From positions 682,001 to 746,000 of the forward strand of contig NZ_CP093342.1 in NCBI RefSeq assembly GCF_022637555.1: a DNA stretch of 64,000 nucleotides, read 5' to 3'. The stretch's first letter is position 1; each line of letters starts with the position of its first letter. The stretch comes from Microbacterium sp. H1-D42 (GTDB lineage Bacteria; Actinomycetota; Actinomycetes; Actinomycetales; Microbacteriaceae). The notes under the pieces are model-generated. The model worked only from the letters and a program-made list of their open reading frames with translations. It searched no databases and was not told the origin of the DNA. A program made the position numbers and the translations under genes. Below, in pieces: positions 42,279-50,648 of this stretch.

Positions 42279-44011
42279 GCGGTCGCCTCGACCAGCGCCT
42301 TGCGCAGCTCGGTCTTGACGACCTTGCCGACAGGGTTGCGCGGCAGCACGTCGATCACGCGCAGCTTCTCAGGCAGCTTGTACGAGGCGATGTGCTGGTC
42401 GCGCAGGAACGCGACGAGCTCGGGCAGCTCCAGCGTCTGCTCGGGGTGCAGCGCGACGAACGCCGCGACCTTCTCGCCCAGCGTCTCGTCCTCGTCGCCG
42501 ACGACGGCGACATCAGCGACCGACGGGTGCCGCATGATCAGCGTCTCGAGCTCGACAGGGGCGATGTTCATGCCGCCGCGGATGATGATGTCCTTCGCGC
42601 GATCTACGTAGCGCACGTACTCGCCGTTGTCGCCCGCGATCTCGAAGATGTCGCCGGTCTTCAGGTAGCCCTGGTCATCGAACGGGTTCCGCAGGGTTTC
42701 GGCGTTCAGGTAGCGCGCGAACAGCTGCGGGCCGCTGATGTGCAGCTCGCCAGGCACGCCGGGCTCGGTGATCTCCTCGTCGGTCTCGAGATCGTAGATC
42801 TTGACGTCAGCCCACTTCGAGAGCTCCATCGACCACTCCCTGCCCTCTGCCCCGTAGCGGGGGAAGAACCGCGCGCGGTCATCCGGGTCGGGCAGATCCA
42901 CGCTGCTCGAGAGCAGACCGACGCCTTCGTTGGAGCCGAAGAAGTTGATGATCGGGATGTTGAAGCGCTCCTGCCATCCGCGCACCATCGCCGGGTTCAG
43001 CGGAGCGGAGCCCGAGCCGATCCGCGTGAGGCTGGTGAGGTCGATCTTGCTCAGCAGGTCCTCGTTGTGCAGAAGCATCGACAGCAGCGCCGGCGGCGCC
43101 AGCGTGTAGGTGACGCGCTCGCGGGCGATCTGTCCGAAGAACGTCGGTGCATCGAACGGGTGGTGCTGCACGAGCACGCAGCCAGTGCGCACCCACGGCA
43201 GCAGCATGGCGCAGATGCCGGCCATGTTGATCATCGGGAAGGCGTTCAGGATGACGTCGTCCTCGGTGGTGTCCGAGGCGTCCTGGCAGACCTTGCTGAA
43301 GACCAGCCAGTCGTAGTGCGCGCGCATGATGCCCTTCGGCACCCCCTCGGTGCCTGAGGTCCAGCAGATGGTCACGCAGTCGTTGGGGTCGTTCGGGTTC
43401 GCGGCGCGGTAGGCGGCCGCAGCGGCCTCGTCCGCCTCGGTGGCCGCGGCGGGGAAGAGATGCGTCACCCCGGTGCTGTCCTCGCAGAGGGCGTCCTCGG
43501 CCAGTCCGTAGCTGAAGATCTCGCGGACGGTCGGCAGCTGATCGCGCAGTCGCGCGAAATCGTCGGCCGGGTGACGCTCGCCGAACGCGCGGGCGGCGAT
43601 CACCCAGTTGAACTCGGCAGCGTTGCCCATCGTGGTGATCTCGTGGTCGCGGTACTGCATCGCCAGCGGCGTGGCCGTCGCCCCGAGAGCGAACACGGCG
43701 ATGAGCGCTTCGGTGAGTTCGATGCCGTTGGCGAGCTGGATGCCGACCGTGTCGCCACGGCTCACTCCGGCCTCGGCGAGACGCGCGATGAGCGCAGTCA
43801 CTTCGCTGCCGACCTCGCTCCAGCTCAGGCGCCGAGCGGCACCGCCAGCGAGGGCGGCGCGGTTGGCCGGGTCGACGATCGCCAGGGCGTCACCGCGGCG
43901 CGCGACAGTGTCGCGGAACATGCCGTCGATGGTCTCTGGTGTCCACTGGCCGTCCGCCACAAGGCGGTCGACGCGGGACTGCGGGTGCAGGTTCAGGCGG
44001 CTTTCGGACAT
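42275..44011 (-). CDS. Acyl-CoA ligase (FadD-like AMP-dependent synthetase)
   Basis: 578 aa. Motifs include the P-loop CWTSGTEGVPKGIM, FFGSNEGVG (A5-like), LKTGDIFEIAGDNGEYVRYVDRAKDIIIRGG hinge and the C-terminal PRNPVGKVVKTEL with catalytic Lys. It activates a carboxylic acid to its CoA ester. The ATG at 44011 has AAGGA five bases upstream; the upstream open frame crosses an inverted repeat and is not used. It follows the carotenoid oxygenase and aldehyde dehydrogenase genes, so the likely substrate is the acid made from the cleavage aldehyde. Confidence 0.9.
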   Translation of the reverse strand: MSESRLNLHPQSRVDRLVADGQWTPETIDGMFRDTVARRGDALAIVDPANRAALAGGAARRLSWSEVGSEVTALIARLAEAGVSRGDTVGIQLANGIELTEALIAVFALGATATPLAMQYRDHEITTMGNAAEFNWVIAARAFGERHPADDFARLRDQLPTVREIFSYGLAEDALCEDSTGVTHLFPAAATEADEAAAAAYRAANPNDPNDCVTICWTSGTEGVPKGIMRAHYDWLVFSKVCQDASDTTEDDVILNAFPMINMAGICAMLLPWVRTGCVLVQHHPFDAPTFFGQIARERVTYTLAPPALLSMLLHNEDLLSKIDLTSLTRIGSGSAPLNPAMVRGWQERFNIPIINFFGSNEGVGLLSSSVDLPDPDDRARFFPRYGAEGREWSMELSKWADVKIYDLETDEEITEPGVPGELHISGPQLFARYLNAETLRNPFDDQGYLKTGDIFEIAGDNGEYVRYVDRAKDIIIRGGMNIAPVELETLIMRHPSVADVAVVGDEDETLGEKVAAFVALHPEQTLELPELVAFLRDQHIASYKLPEKLRVIDVLPRNPVGKVVKTELRKALVEATA

Positions 44012-44030
44012 CGGGTTCCTTAATGGTCGG

Positions 44031-44060
44031 GTTCGCACCGACTGCTCCGTCGGTGCGAAC
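44031..44060 (-). promoter_or_regulatory. 12-bp perfect inverted repeat between oxygenase and ligase genes
   Basis: gttcgcaccgac (44031-44042), six-base loop, exact complement 44049-44060. It lies 37 bp after the oxygenase stop and 19 bp before the ligase start; a (tg)6 run adjoins it at 44062-44074. It may be a partial terminator, RNA-processing hairpin, or operator of an internal promoter. No U-run. Confidence 0.55.
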
Positions 44061-44097
44061 TCTGTGTGTGTGTGAGGCGGGTGTTCGGTCGGGTGGA

Positions 44098-45564
44098 TCA
44101 GGACAGCTGGTCGGCGCGCACCCACGTGGCGTGGAAGCCGGCGGGAACGGAGGTGGGCAGCAGGATGCGGGCGACGGGACCAGCGGCCAGATCATCGGCC
44201 GCGAGCACGAGGATCTCACCTCGGCCCTCGATCTCATCGTTCACGAATGTGACGAGGTATCCGTCACTGTCGTGCTTCGAGGCGTCGCGCGGCGCGAACG
44301 GGCTCTCGGAGCCCCAGCGGCCAGCGCCGAACTGGTAGCTCTCCTTCTCGCCGGTGGTCGAGTCGTAGCGCACGATGCCGTCGAACAGCAGCGTCGGCTC
44401 GTTGGCCAGACTCATGTTGTACGAGTAGCGGTGCGGCACGCCCACGATGCGCTGATCCATGCTGGGGAACTCGATGTTCTGGTCGTCGATGGGGCGCTCG
44501 GTGGTCTGCCCGGTGACGAGGTCGAACTCGTAGCGGTACAGCTGCGCGTCCAGGCGCATGTACGCCAGCATGTTCGCCAGCGGGTGATCGAAGGTGGACT
44601 GGTGTTGCGGGTTCTTCACCCGGCACACCTCCATGATGATCTTCGAGCCCTCTTCCCACGAGTTGACCACGTGGTAGATGTAGCAGGGCTTCGCCTCGAA
44701 CCAGCGCACGTCGGCTCCGGTTCCGTAGCGCGGCAGCACCGCGAAGCGCGAGACCAGCGACTTGTCGTAGTAGATGCGGTACTTGCCGTTGCGCCTGGCC
44801 TCCTGGTCCTGCACGAGCGGCAGGTCCATCAGCACCGTGTAGTTCTCGGTCATGGCCATGTCGTGCGGCAGACGGGGGCCAGGCAGGTCGACCTGGGTGA
44901 GGTGGGTCTGCGTGCCGTCGGCGCCGATGATGCCGTAGCGCATGTAGTTCACGTCGGGGCCGTAGTCGAACCACAGCAGCTCTCCGGTGCGCTCGTCGGC
45001 CTTCGGGTGGGCCATCATGTCGCCGGCGAAAGTTCCGAGGAAGTCCTGTGCGCCAAGAGTCTCGAGCGACAGCGGGTCGACGGCGTACGGGTCGCCGCAC
45101 AGGTACCAGGTGGCCAGCACCTGGCCGCGGTGGAAGATCAGGTCGGTGTTGGCGGAGTCCTTGATGCCGAGGCCGTGCCCGTTGCCGAACGGGTTGTCCT
45201 TGGGATCCTCCATCAGGCCCTTCCACAGCGACTTTCCTGCTGCGGACTCCTCGTGGAATGCCTTGGTGCGCACCCAGCGGTTGCGGTATCGCACCTTGCC
45301 GCCGTCGAAGTGCACCGCATGGATCATGCCGTCGCCGTCGAACATGTGGTACCTGCCCGGTGCCTCGAAGCGGCGGTTCGGCCCGTTGCGCAGGTACACG
45401 CCGTTGAGGTCCTTTGGCACTTCGCCGATGACCTCGAGGTCCTCGAGGGACAGCTCGTTCTGCACCGGGGCGTACACGCCGAGCAGGTACGGGTTGTCGA
45501 TCGAGTTGTCGGCGCCGACGGCGCGAGCGACGGCGATCGGCTGGTCGGGGGTGTGCGTGGACAT
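44098..45564 (-). CDS. Carotenoid oxygenase family dioxygenase
   Basis: 488 aa, seven-bladed propeller family that cleaves C=C bonds with Fe(II). The four His ligands are visible in MMAHPKAD, LPHDMAM, YIYHVVNSWEE and AGFHATWV; FHRGQVLATWYLCGDPYAVDP and YLRNGPNRRFEAPGRYHMFDGDGM are family blocks. Bacterial relatives include lignostilbene and isoeugenol dioxygenases and apocarotenoid cleavage enzymes. With a downstream aldehyde dehydrogenase and CoA ligases the cluster implies alkene cleavage to an aldehyde that is then oxidised and thioesterified. Substrate unknown. Confidence 0.92.
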   Translation of the reverse strand: MSTHTPDQPIAVARAVGADNSIDNPYLLGVYAPVQNELSLEDLEVIGEVPKDLNGVYLRNGPNRRFEAPGRYHMFDGDGMIHAVHFDGGKVRYRNRWVRTKAFHEESAAGKSLWKGLMEDPKDNPFGNGHGLGIKDSANTDLIFHRGQVLATWYLCGDPYAVDPLSLETLGAQDFLGTFAGDMMAHPKADERTGELLWFDYGPDVNYMRYGIIGADGTQTHLTQVDLPGPRLPHDMAMTENYTVLMDLPLVQDQEARRNGKYRIYYDKSLVSRFAVLPRYGTGADVRWFEAKPCYIYHVVNSWEEGSKIIMEVCRVKNPQHQSTFDHPLANMLAYMRLDAQLYRYEFDLVTGQTTERPIDDQNIEFPSMDQRIVGVPHRYSYNMSLANEPTLLFDGIVRYDSTTGEKESYQFGAGRWGSESPFAPRDASKHDSDGYLVTFVNDEIEGRGEILVLAADDLAAGPVARILLPTSVPAGFHATWVRADQLS

Positions 45565-45581
45565 GTGGGTGACCTCGGGTT

Positions 45582-47315
45582 TCAGTCGTGCGACGGGCGC
45601 AGCGGACGGCGGGACTGGACGACGCGGAAGCGTCCGGTGACGAACGAGTCGTCGGTGAGCGTGGCGGTGCCTGCGGGGTTGAGTCCCGAGACGTGGAAGT
45701 CGCTGAAGGCGGCGGAGAAGTTGATCGGCATGGCGCCGGTGACGTTGATCGTCAGCGCCGCGCCGGCGGTCGCGAAGGCGTCTTCGGTGTCGGCGATCAG
45801 CGACTCGTCCGTTGAGTACAGGAATGCCGTGATGGCGCCGTACTTACGGGCATCCGACGCCGCGCGCCGCAGGCCGGTGCGCGCATCCGGCACCCGGATC
45901 AGGAACATGACGGGGCCGAAGCACTCCTGCGCGAACAGGTCGTGCTGCTCTGGGGTGACCCGCGCGATCAGCGGTGTGGTCGTGCGTGCGTCAGGGAAAC
46001 CAGGGGCCTCCCACGCCTGCGGTGCGCGCAGCACAGTGGCGCGGTCGCGCAACGCGTTCGCGAGTGCGTCGAGTTCGCGCAGCGTGTTCTGGGACTGGAT
46101 CGTGCCGAGCACCGCCGCCGCGCGGCGCGGGCTCGCCGAGACGGCTTCGATGGCGGTGAGGATGCCCGTCTCCACCTCTTCGGCGGTGAGCAGTCCGTCG
46201 GGTGTGTGCACGCCGGCATCCGGGATGTAGATGTTCTGCGGTGCGGTGCACATCTGGGCGGAGAACAGCGAGAGCGCTCCGGCGATCGCGCGCATCTCGT
46301 TCAGCGGGTCGGTGAACGAGTCGATCACGATGGAGTTGATGCCGGCGGTCTCGGTGTACACCCGCGCCTGGTGGGCGTTCTGCTCGACCCACGATCCGTA
46401 GCGCGGCGACCCGGTGAAGTCGACGATGCGCACGCCGGAGTGAGTGGCCAGCACTGAGGTGATCGGCTCGACAGCGCTGTCGACGGCGAGCTGCACGAGG
46501 TCAGGGTCGCATCCCACCTCGCTGAGGGTCTCGCGCATGACTGTCACCGCGAGCGCCATCTGCAGGACCGACGACGGGTGCGGCTTGAGGATGACGGCGT
46601 TGCCGGTCATCAAGTTGGCGAACACCGACGGGTAGACGTTCCAGGCCGGAAAGCTCGCGCAGGCGACCACCAGCGCCGTGCCGAGCGGCACGATCCGGTA
46701 GTTCTTCTCGAGCGAGACGACGTCGTCGCCGAAGCGCTGCTCCCACGTTGCCGAGGTGGGGATGCGCGAGAGGATCTGCCACGCGGCGGCGATGGCCTCG
46801 AGTCCCCGATCGAGGGCGTTGGTGCCGCTGCCGGACTGGCTCATTCCGCGTCCCTGGCCGGTGGTGTGCATGGCCGCCAGCCCGAGCACGACGTTGTCGG
46901 CGAACAGGCGCTCGACCATCTCGATGCTGACGGCCGCACGCTCATCGATCGACAGCGCGGTCCACGCCGGGCGGGCCGCATCGGCACAGGCGACTGCGTC
47001 TTCGGCACCCACCCGCGGGTAGCTGATGCCGAGCGGCTCGCGCGTCCATGGCGAGGTCTCGTCGTCCTGCCTGGTCTCGACTCCGGCCTGTCCGGCCACA
47101 CCGCATGTCGAGCCGAGCAACGCGTCGAATGCCGCGCTGGCGTCATCACCACGCAGGCCGGAGGGCTCGCGCCCGGTGAACGCGCTGTAGGCGGCGCGGC
47201 TGTTCAGCGCGCGCACGGCAGCGTCGAGCCGGTCGCTGTGGCGCGTGACCAGCTCGGTCCGGGTGAGCGCCGTCGCCGCTGCGGTGTCGGTCGAAAGTGC
47301 TGTCGTCATCGTCAT
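45582..47315 (-). CDS. Aldehyde dehydrogenase, PaaN-like
   Basis: 577 aa, longer than the usual 480-500 because of the N-terminal extension typical of the PaaN type. It contains PLGTALVVACASFPAWNVYPSVFANLMTGNAVILKPHPSS, VRIVDFTGSPRYGSW, ETAGINSIVID and the catalytic Cys in FSAQMCTAPQNIYI. No MaoC hydratase half is present. It probably oxidises the aldehyde released by the adjacent dioxygenase. The ATG at 47315 has GGAG six bases upstream; three alternative Met codons follow within three codons. Confidence 0.88.
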   Translation of the reverse strand: MTMTTALSTDTAAATALTRTELVTRHSDRLDAAVRALNSRAAYSAFTGREPSGLRGDDASAAFDALLGSTCGVAGQAGVETRQDDETSPWTREPLGISYPRVGAEDAVACADAARPAWTALSIDERAAVSIEMVERLFADNVVLGLAAMHTTGQGRGMSQSGSGTNALDRGLEAIAAAWQILSRIPTSATWEQRFGDDVVSLEKNYRIVPLGTALVVACASFPAWNVYPSVFANLMTGNAVILKPHPSSVLQMALAVTVMRETLSEVGCDPDLVQLAVDSAVEPITSVLATHSGVRIVDFTGSPRYGSWVEQNAHQARVYTETAGINSIVIDSFTDPLNEMRAIAGALSLFSAQMCTAPQNIYIPDAGVHTPDGLLTAEEVETGILTAIEAVSASPRRAAAVLGTIQSQNTLRELDALANALRDRATVLRAPQAWEAPGFPDARTTTPLIARVTPEQHDLFAQECFGPVMFLIRVPDARTGLRRAASDARKYGAITAFLYSTDESLIADTEDAFATAGAALTINVTGAMPINFSAAFSDFHVSGLNPAGTATLTDDSFVTGRFRVVQSRRPLRPSHD

Positions 47316-47330
47316 CGAGAACTCCTCTGG

Positions 47331-47350
47331 CAAGTACCATAAGCGAAGTC
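47331..47350 (-). promoter_or_regulatory. Promoter/operator motif copy 1
   Basis: Minus-strand gacttcgcttatggtacttg, 16 of 20 bases identical to plus-strand 49031-49050. It includes TATGGT, a -10-like element, placed 16 bp before the aldehyde dehydrogenase start. Confidence 0.5.
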
Positions 47351-47385
47351 AGGGGCTACGGCAAGCCGTTTTCTCCGGCCAGCCT

Positions 47386-47820
47386 TCAGAGCATCAGCTG
47401 CGTGCACCGGAACAGCGCGATGCGTAGCCCGTCTTCGTCGAAGACCTCGGCGTCCCACACCTGGGTGCGTCGTCCGCCGTGCGCGAGCGTCGCCACGGTG
47501 CGCACGTGGCCGGACCGTGCGGTGCCGAGATAGGAGGTCTTCTGCTCGAGCGTCGTGAAGCCGGATGTCCCCTCGGGGAGCGACAGTCGGCATCCGAGTC
47601 CGCAGGCCGTGTCGGCGAGTGCCACGACGGACGCCGCGTGCAGGTACCCGTTCGGGGCGAGCACGGCCGGCGTCACCGCCATCTCGGCCTCGATGCGTCC
47701 CTCGCCGATGGCGGTCACAGTGATGCCGAGCATGCCGGGCAGGCGGCCGGCGCCGAGCTCGGTCAGCTGCTCTGGCGTCGCATCAGTCGGTGTCGGGCGC
47801 GGTGCGCGGTCGTCAGTCAT
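47386..47820 (-). CDS. Hotdog-fold thioesterase (PaaI/YdiI-like)
   Basis: 144 aa. Core hotdog block LAPNGYLHAASVVALADTACGLGC with the acidic residue in LADTA, then TLEQKTSYLGTARSGHVR. It likely hydrolyses dead-end or intermediate acyl-CoA thioesters in the pathway and recycles CoA. It overlaps the preceding thiolase gene by 8 bp. Confidence 0.88.
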   Translation of the reverse strand: MTDDRAPRPTPTDATPEQLTELGAGRLPGMLGITVTAIGEGRIEAEMAVTPAVLAPNGYLHAASVVALADTACGLGCRLSLPEGTSGFTTLEQKTSYLGTARSGHVRTVATLAHGGRRTQVWDAEVFDEDGLRIALFRCTQLML

Positions 47821-49012
47821 CCTGCACCTCCAGCGCGATCGCGATGCCCTGTCCGACGCCGATGCACGCGGTCATGATCCCAAGTCCGCCGCCGCGCTCG
47901 CGCACGGCGTGGGCGCAGTCGATCAGTGCGCGGGTCGCCGAGGCGCCGAGTGGATGCCCGAGTGCGATCGCCCCGCCATGCGGGTTGACCTGCACGTGTG
48001 CCGGCGGCTGCAGCTGCTGCAGGCAGGCGAGCACCACGGCGGAGAATGCCTCGTTGATCTCGAGCACGGCGACATCGGCGAGCGTGCGATCCAGGCGCTG
48101 CAGCAGCTTCCGCGTCGCGGCCACCGGTGCCAGCGCGAAGCGCTCCGGCTCGACGCCCACGACAGTCGAGCCGACGATCTGGGCGAGTGGCGGAGTGCCC
48201 GTCTCGACCAGGCGGCGTCCGGAAGCGACGAGCGTCGCGGCCGCACCGTCGCTGAGGGGCGAGGAGTTGCCAGCAGTGACGGCGCCCGCAGTCGAGAACG
48301 CGGGGGAGAGGGCCGCCAGCGCGTCCGCACTCGTGCCGGGTCGGATGCACTCGTCGCGCTCGAGGCCCTCCACTGCGAGCACGCGGCCGTCGTGGAATCC
48401 GGCATCCCACGCGGCGGCGGCGCGCTGGTGCGAGCGCAGCGCCCACGCGTCCTGCGCCGTACGGTCGAGGCCGAGCTCTTCGGCGATCAGCTCGGCCGAG
48501 CGGCCGAGTGACTCCACCCACGGTGCGGGGAATGCCGGATTGATCATGCGCCAGCCGACGGTGGTCGGCACGAGTTCCGGTCGCACCGGCAGTCGGTCAT
48601 CAATCGGGGCGAGCACGTGCGGGGCGCGGCTCATGCTCTCGACGCCGCCGGCGATCACCAGGTCGGCATCGCCCGAGCGGATCGCACGCGAGGCCTGCAC
48701 GATGCTCTCGGCACCCGAGCCGCACAGTCGGTTGACCGTCGTCCCGGGGGTCGACACCGGCAGCCCCGCCAGCAGTGCGGCCATGCGCGCCACGTTGCGG
48801 TTGTCCTCGCCGGCGCCGTTCGCATCGCCGAGGATCACATCATCCAGCCCGCCGGCGACGAGATCGGCGTTGCGCTGCGCGAGCGCACGCATCGGGATCG
48901 CGGCCAGGTCGTCGGTGCGGATGCGTGAGAGAGCGCCGCGGAACCTGCCGAATGGCGTGCGCACCGTGTCGACCAGGTACGCGTGATCCTCGCCTGCAGA
49001 CGTCATCGTCAT
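47813..49012 (-). CDS. Acetyl-CoA C-acyltransferase (thiolase)
   Basis: 399 aa with a complete active site: nucleophile VNRLCGSGAESI near residue 94, His in ALGHPLGAS near 356 and second Cys in TACIGVGQGIA near 384. It has the EDNRNVARMAALLAG block seen in beta-ketoadipyl-CoA/PaaJ-type thiolases. First gene of the minus-strand operon, with AAAGGG eight bases before the ATG. It shares a 40-bp divergent promoter with the plus-strand acyl-CoA ligase. Confidence 0.92.
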   Translation of the reverse strand: MTMTSAGEDHAYLVDTVRTPFGRFRGALSRIRTDDLAAIPMRALAQRNADLVAGGLDDVILGDANGAGEDNRNVARMAALLAGLPVSTPGTTVNRLCGSGAESIVQASRAIRSGDADLVIAGGVESMSRAPHVLAPIDDRLPVRPELVPTTVGWRMINPAFPAPWVESLGRSAELIAEELGLDRTAQDAWALRSHQRAAAAWDAGFHDGRVLAVEGLERDECIRPGTSADALAALSPAFSTAGAVTAGNSSPLSDGAAATLVASGRRLVETGTPPLAQIVGSTVVGVEPERFALAPVAATRKLLQRLDRTLADVAVLEINEAFSAVVLACLQQLQPPAHVQVNPHGGAIALGHPLGASATRALIDCAHAVRERGGGLGIMTACIGVGQGIAIALEVQDD

Positions 49013-49030
49013 GCTGTTCGCCCTTTCTCA

Positions 49031-49050
49031 AACTTCGTTTATAGTACCTG
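49031..49050. promoter_or_regulatory. Promoter/operator motif copy 2, divergent promoter
   Basis: aacttcgtttatagtacctg. TATAGT at 49040-49045 is a good -10 for the plus-strand ligase gene, whose GTG at 49053 would be at the transcription start. The reverse complement offers TACTAT for the minus-strand operon. Directly downstream, gtggt-c-accac (49062-49072) adds a small inverted repeat. Confidence 0.55.
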
Positions 49051-49052
49051 TT

Positions 49053-50648
49053 GTGAACACAGTGGTCACCACAGTGGTGTGGGATGGATGTCGGACGATC
49101 GGCGATGTCGTCGACGCCGCCGCACGCCTGCACACACGCCGTGTCGCCGTCCGCGACGCGCAGGGTGAGCTCACGTTCGCCGAGCTGCGCTCGCGCGCGC
49201 ACCGGCTGGCCGATTCGCTGCTGCGCGCAGGGCTGCTCCCTGGCGACCGTGTGCTCGAGGCCGTCCCGAACAGCACCGATGTCATCGTCACCGATCTGGC
49301 CCTCGCTCTGGCGGGCCTCGTGCGGGTGCCGCTGAACCCGCGACTCGGCTCGAGGGAGTGGCGCGCGATCGCGTCCGACAGCGGTGCCCGCGCGCTCATC
49401 GTCGACGACCGCATTCGCGGCGCCGACGGGGAGCGGATCACGCACGAGCTGCGCACCGAGACCACCGTGCGGGTGGATGCCGGGGAGCTTGATGCCCTGG
49501 TCGCCGCCGGATCGGTCGACGCGCGACTGCCGACCTCAAGCCCCGACGATCTCATCGGCCTGGCGTACTCCTCCGGCACCACCGGCACGCCCAAGGGTGC
49601 AAGGCGCACGCACCGGATGCGGCTCGCCTCGATGCGGGCGATGCTGCGCGACGTCCTCGCCCCCACCGGCGACGTCGACGCGTACCTGCACGCAGGTCCC
49701 GCCATCCACACCAGCGGGCTGTTCGTCCTGCCGATGCTGGCGCTCGGCGCCGTGCAGGTGATGGCGCAGCATCCGACGCCTTCTGCGATCGCTGCGACGA
49801 TCGCGGCCGAGCACATCACGCATCTCGCCATCGTCCCCAGCGTCATCGACGCCCTCACGCGGCTGCCGCAGGCAGAGCGCTCGGCTTTTGCGGGGGTGCG
49901 GATGCTGGCCTACGCCGGCGCCCCGATGGCGCCGGTGCTCATCCGGCGCGCGGCCGAGCTGCTCACCGATCGGCTCGTGCAGTACTACGGGCTCGTCGAG
50001 GCTATGCCGCCGCTGACCGTGCTCACCATCGATGACCATCGCCGGGGTCTGCGCGGCGCACCGCGCCTTCTGACCTCAGCCGGACATGTGGTGCCAGGTG
50101 TCCGCATCGAGATCCTCGGCGGCGAGAGCATCGGCGAGGTCGCCGTGAGCGGGCCGATGGTCACCGCGGGCTACTGGAACGCCGCCGAGCGCACCGACCT
50201 CGGCAAGGCCGTTCAAGGCGGGGCGCTGCTCACCGGAGACATCGGCACGCTCGAGGGCGACGTCCTCTGGCTCACCGATCGGCGCAGCGACATGCTGATC
50301 AGCGGTGGGTACAACGTGTATCCGAGCGAGGTCGAGGTCGCAGTGGCATCGTCTGCGGGCATCCGAAGTGTCGCGGTTGTCGGGCTTCCCGACGAACGGT
50401 GGGGACAGCGCATCGCGCTCGCCTACACGACCGCCGGCGGCGACGATCTCAGCGACGCCCAGCAGCGCGAGCTGGGCGACCGCCTCGCGCACCTGGCCAG
50501 GCACAAGCGTCCCAAGGTGTGCCGGCACCTCTCCGAACTCCCCCTCGGCGCAACAGGCAAGGTCGACCGCCGCGCCGTGGTCTCCCGACTTCTCGAACTG
50601 CAGGCCACCGAGGCTGCACCCGCTGATGAAAGGCCCGTGACGCAATGA
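49053..50648 (+). CDS. Acyl-CoA ligase (FadD-like), probably leaderless
   Basis: 531 aa AMP-dependent synthetase. P-loop LAYSSGTTGTPKGARR, GLVEAMP and LLTGDIG region, the hinge WLTDRRSDMLISGGYNVYPSEVE and the C-terminal PLGATGKVDRRAVV with catalytic Lys. There is no ribosome site before the GTG at 49053 but a TATAGT -10 lies seven bases upstream, so a leaderless start is favoured; the frame is open to 49011. It starts the plus-strand half of the catabolic cluster; its stop overlaps the next gene (ATGA). Confidence 0.88.
   Translation: MNTVVTTVVWDGCRTIGDVVDAAARLHTRRVAVRDAQGELTFAELRSRAHRLADSLLRAGLLPGDRVLEAVPNSTDVIVTDLALALAGLVRVPLNPRLGSREWRAIASDSGARALIVDDRIRGADGERITHELRTETTVRVDAGELDALVAAGSVDARLPTSSPDDLIGLAYSSGTTGTPKGARRTHRMRLASMRAMLRDVLAPTGDVDAYLHAGPAIHTSGLFVLPMLALGAVQVMAQHPTPSAIAATIAAEHITHLAIVPSVIDALTRLPQAERSAFAGVRMLAYAGAPMAPVLIRRAAELLTDRLVQYYGLVEAMPPLTVLTIDDHRRGLRGAPRLLTSAGHVVPGVRIEILGGESIGEVAVSGPMVTAGYWNAAERTDLGKAVQGGALLTGDIGTLEGDVLWLTDRRSDMLISGGYNVYPSEVEVAVASSAGIRSVAVVGLPDERWGQRIALAYTTAGGDDLSDAQQRELGDRLAHLARHKRPKVCRHLSELPLGATGKVDRRAVVSRLLELQATEAAPADERPVTQ

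Noticed and set aside
43939..46230. 763-codon plus-strand frame opposite dioxygenase and aldehyde dehydrogenase genes
   Set aside because: Shadow that runs through the 44031-44060 hairpin; no motif in it.
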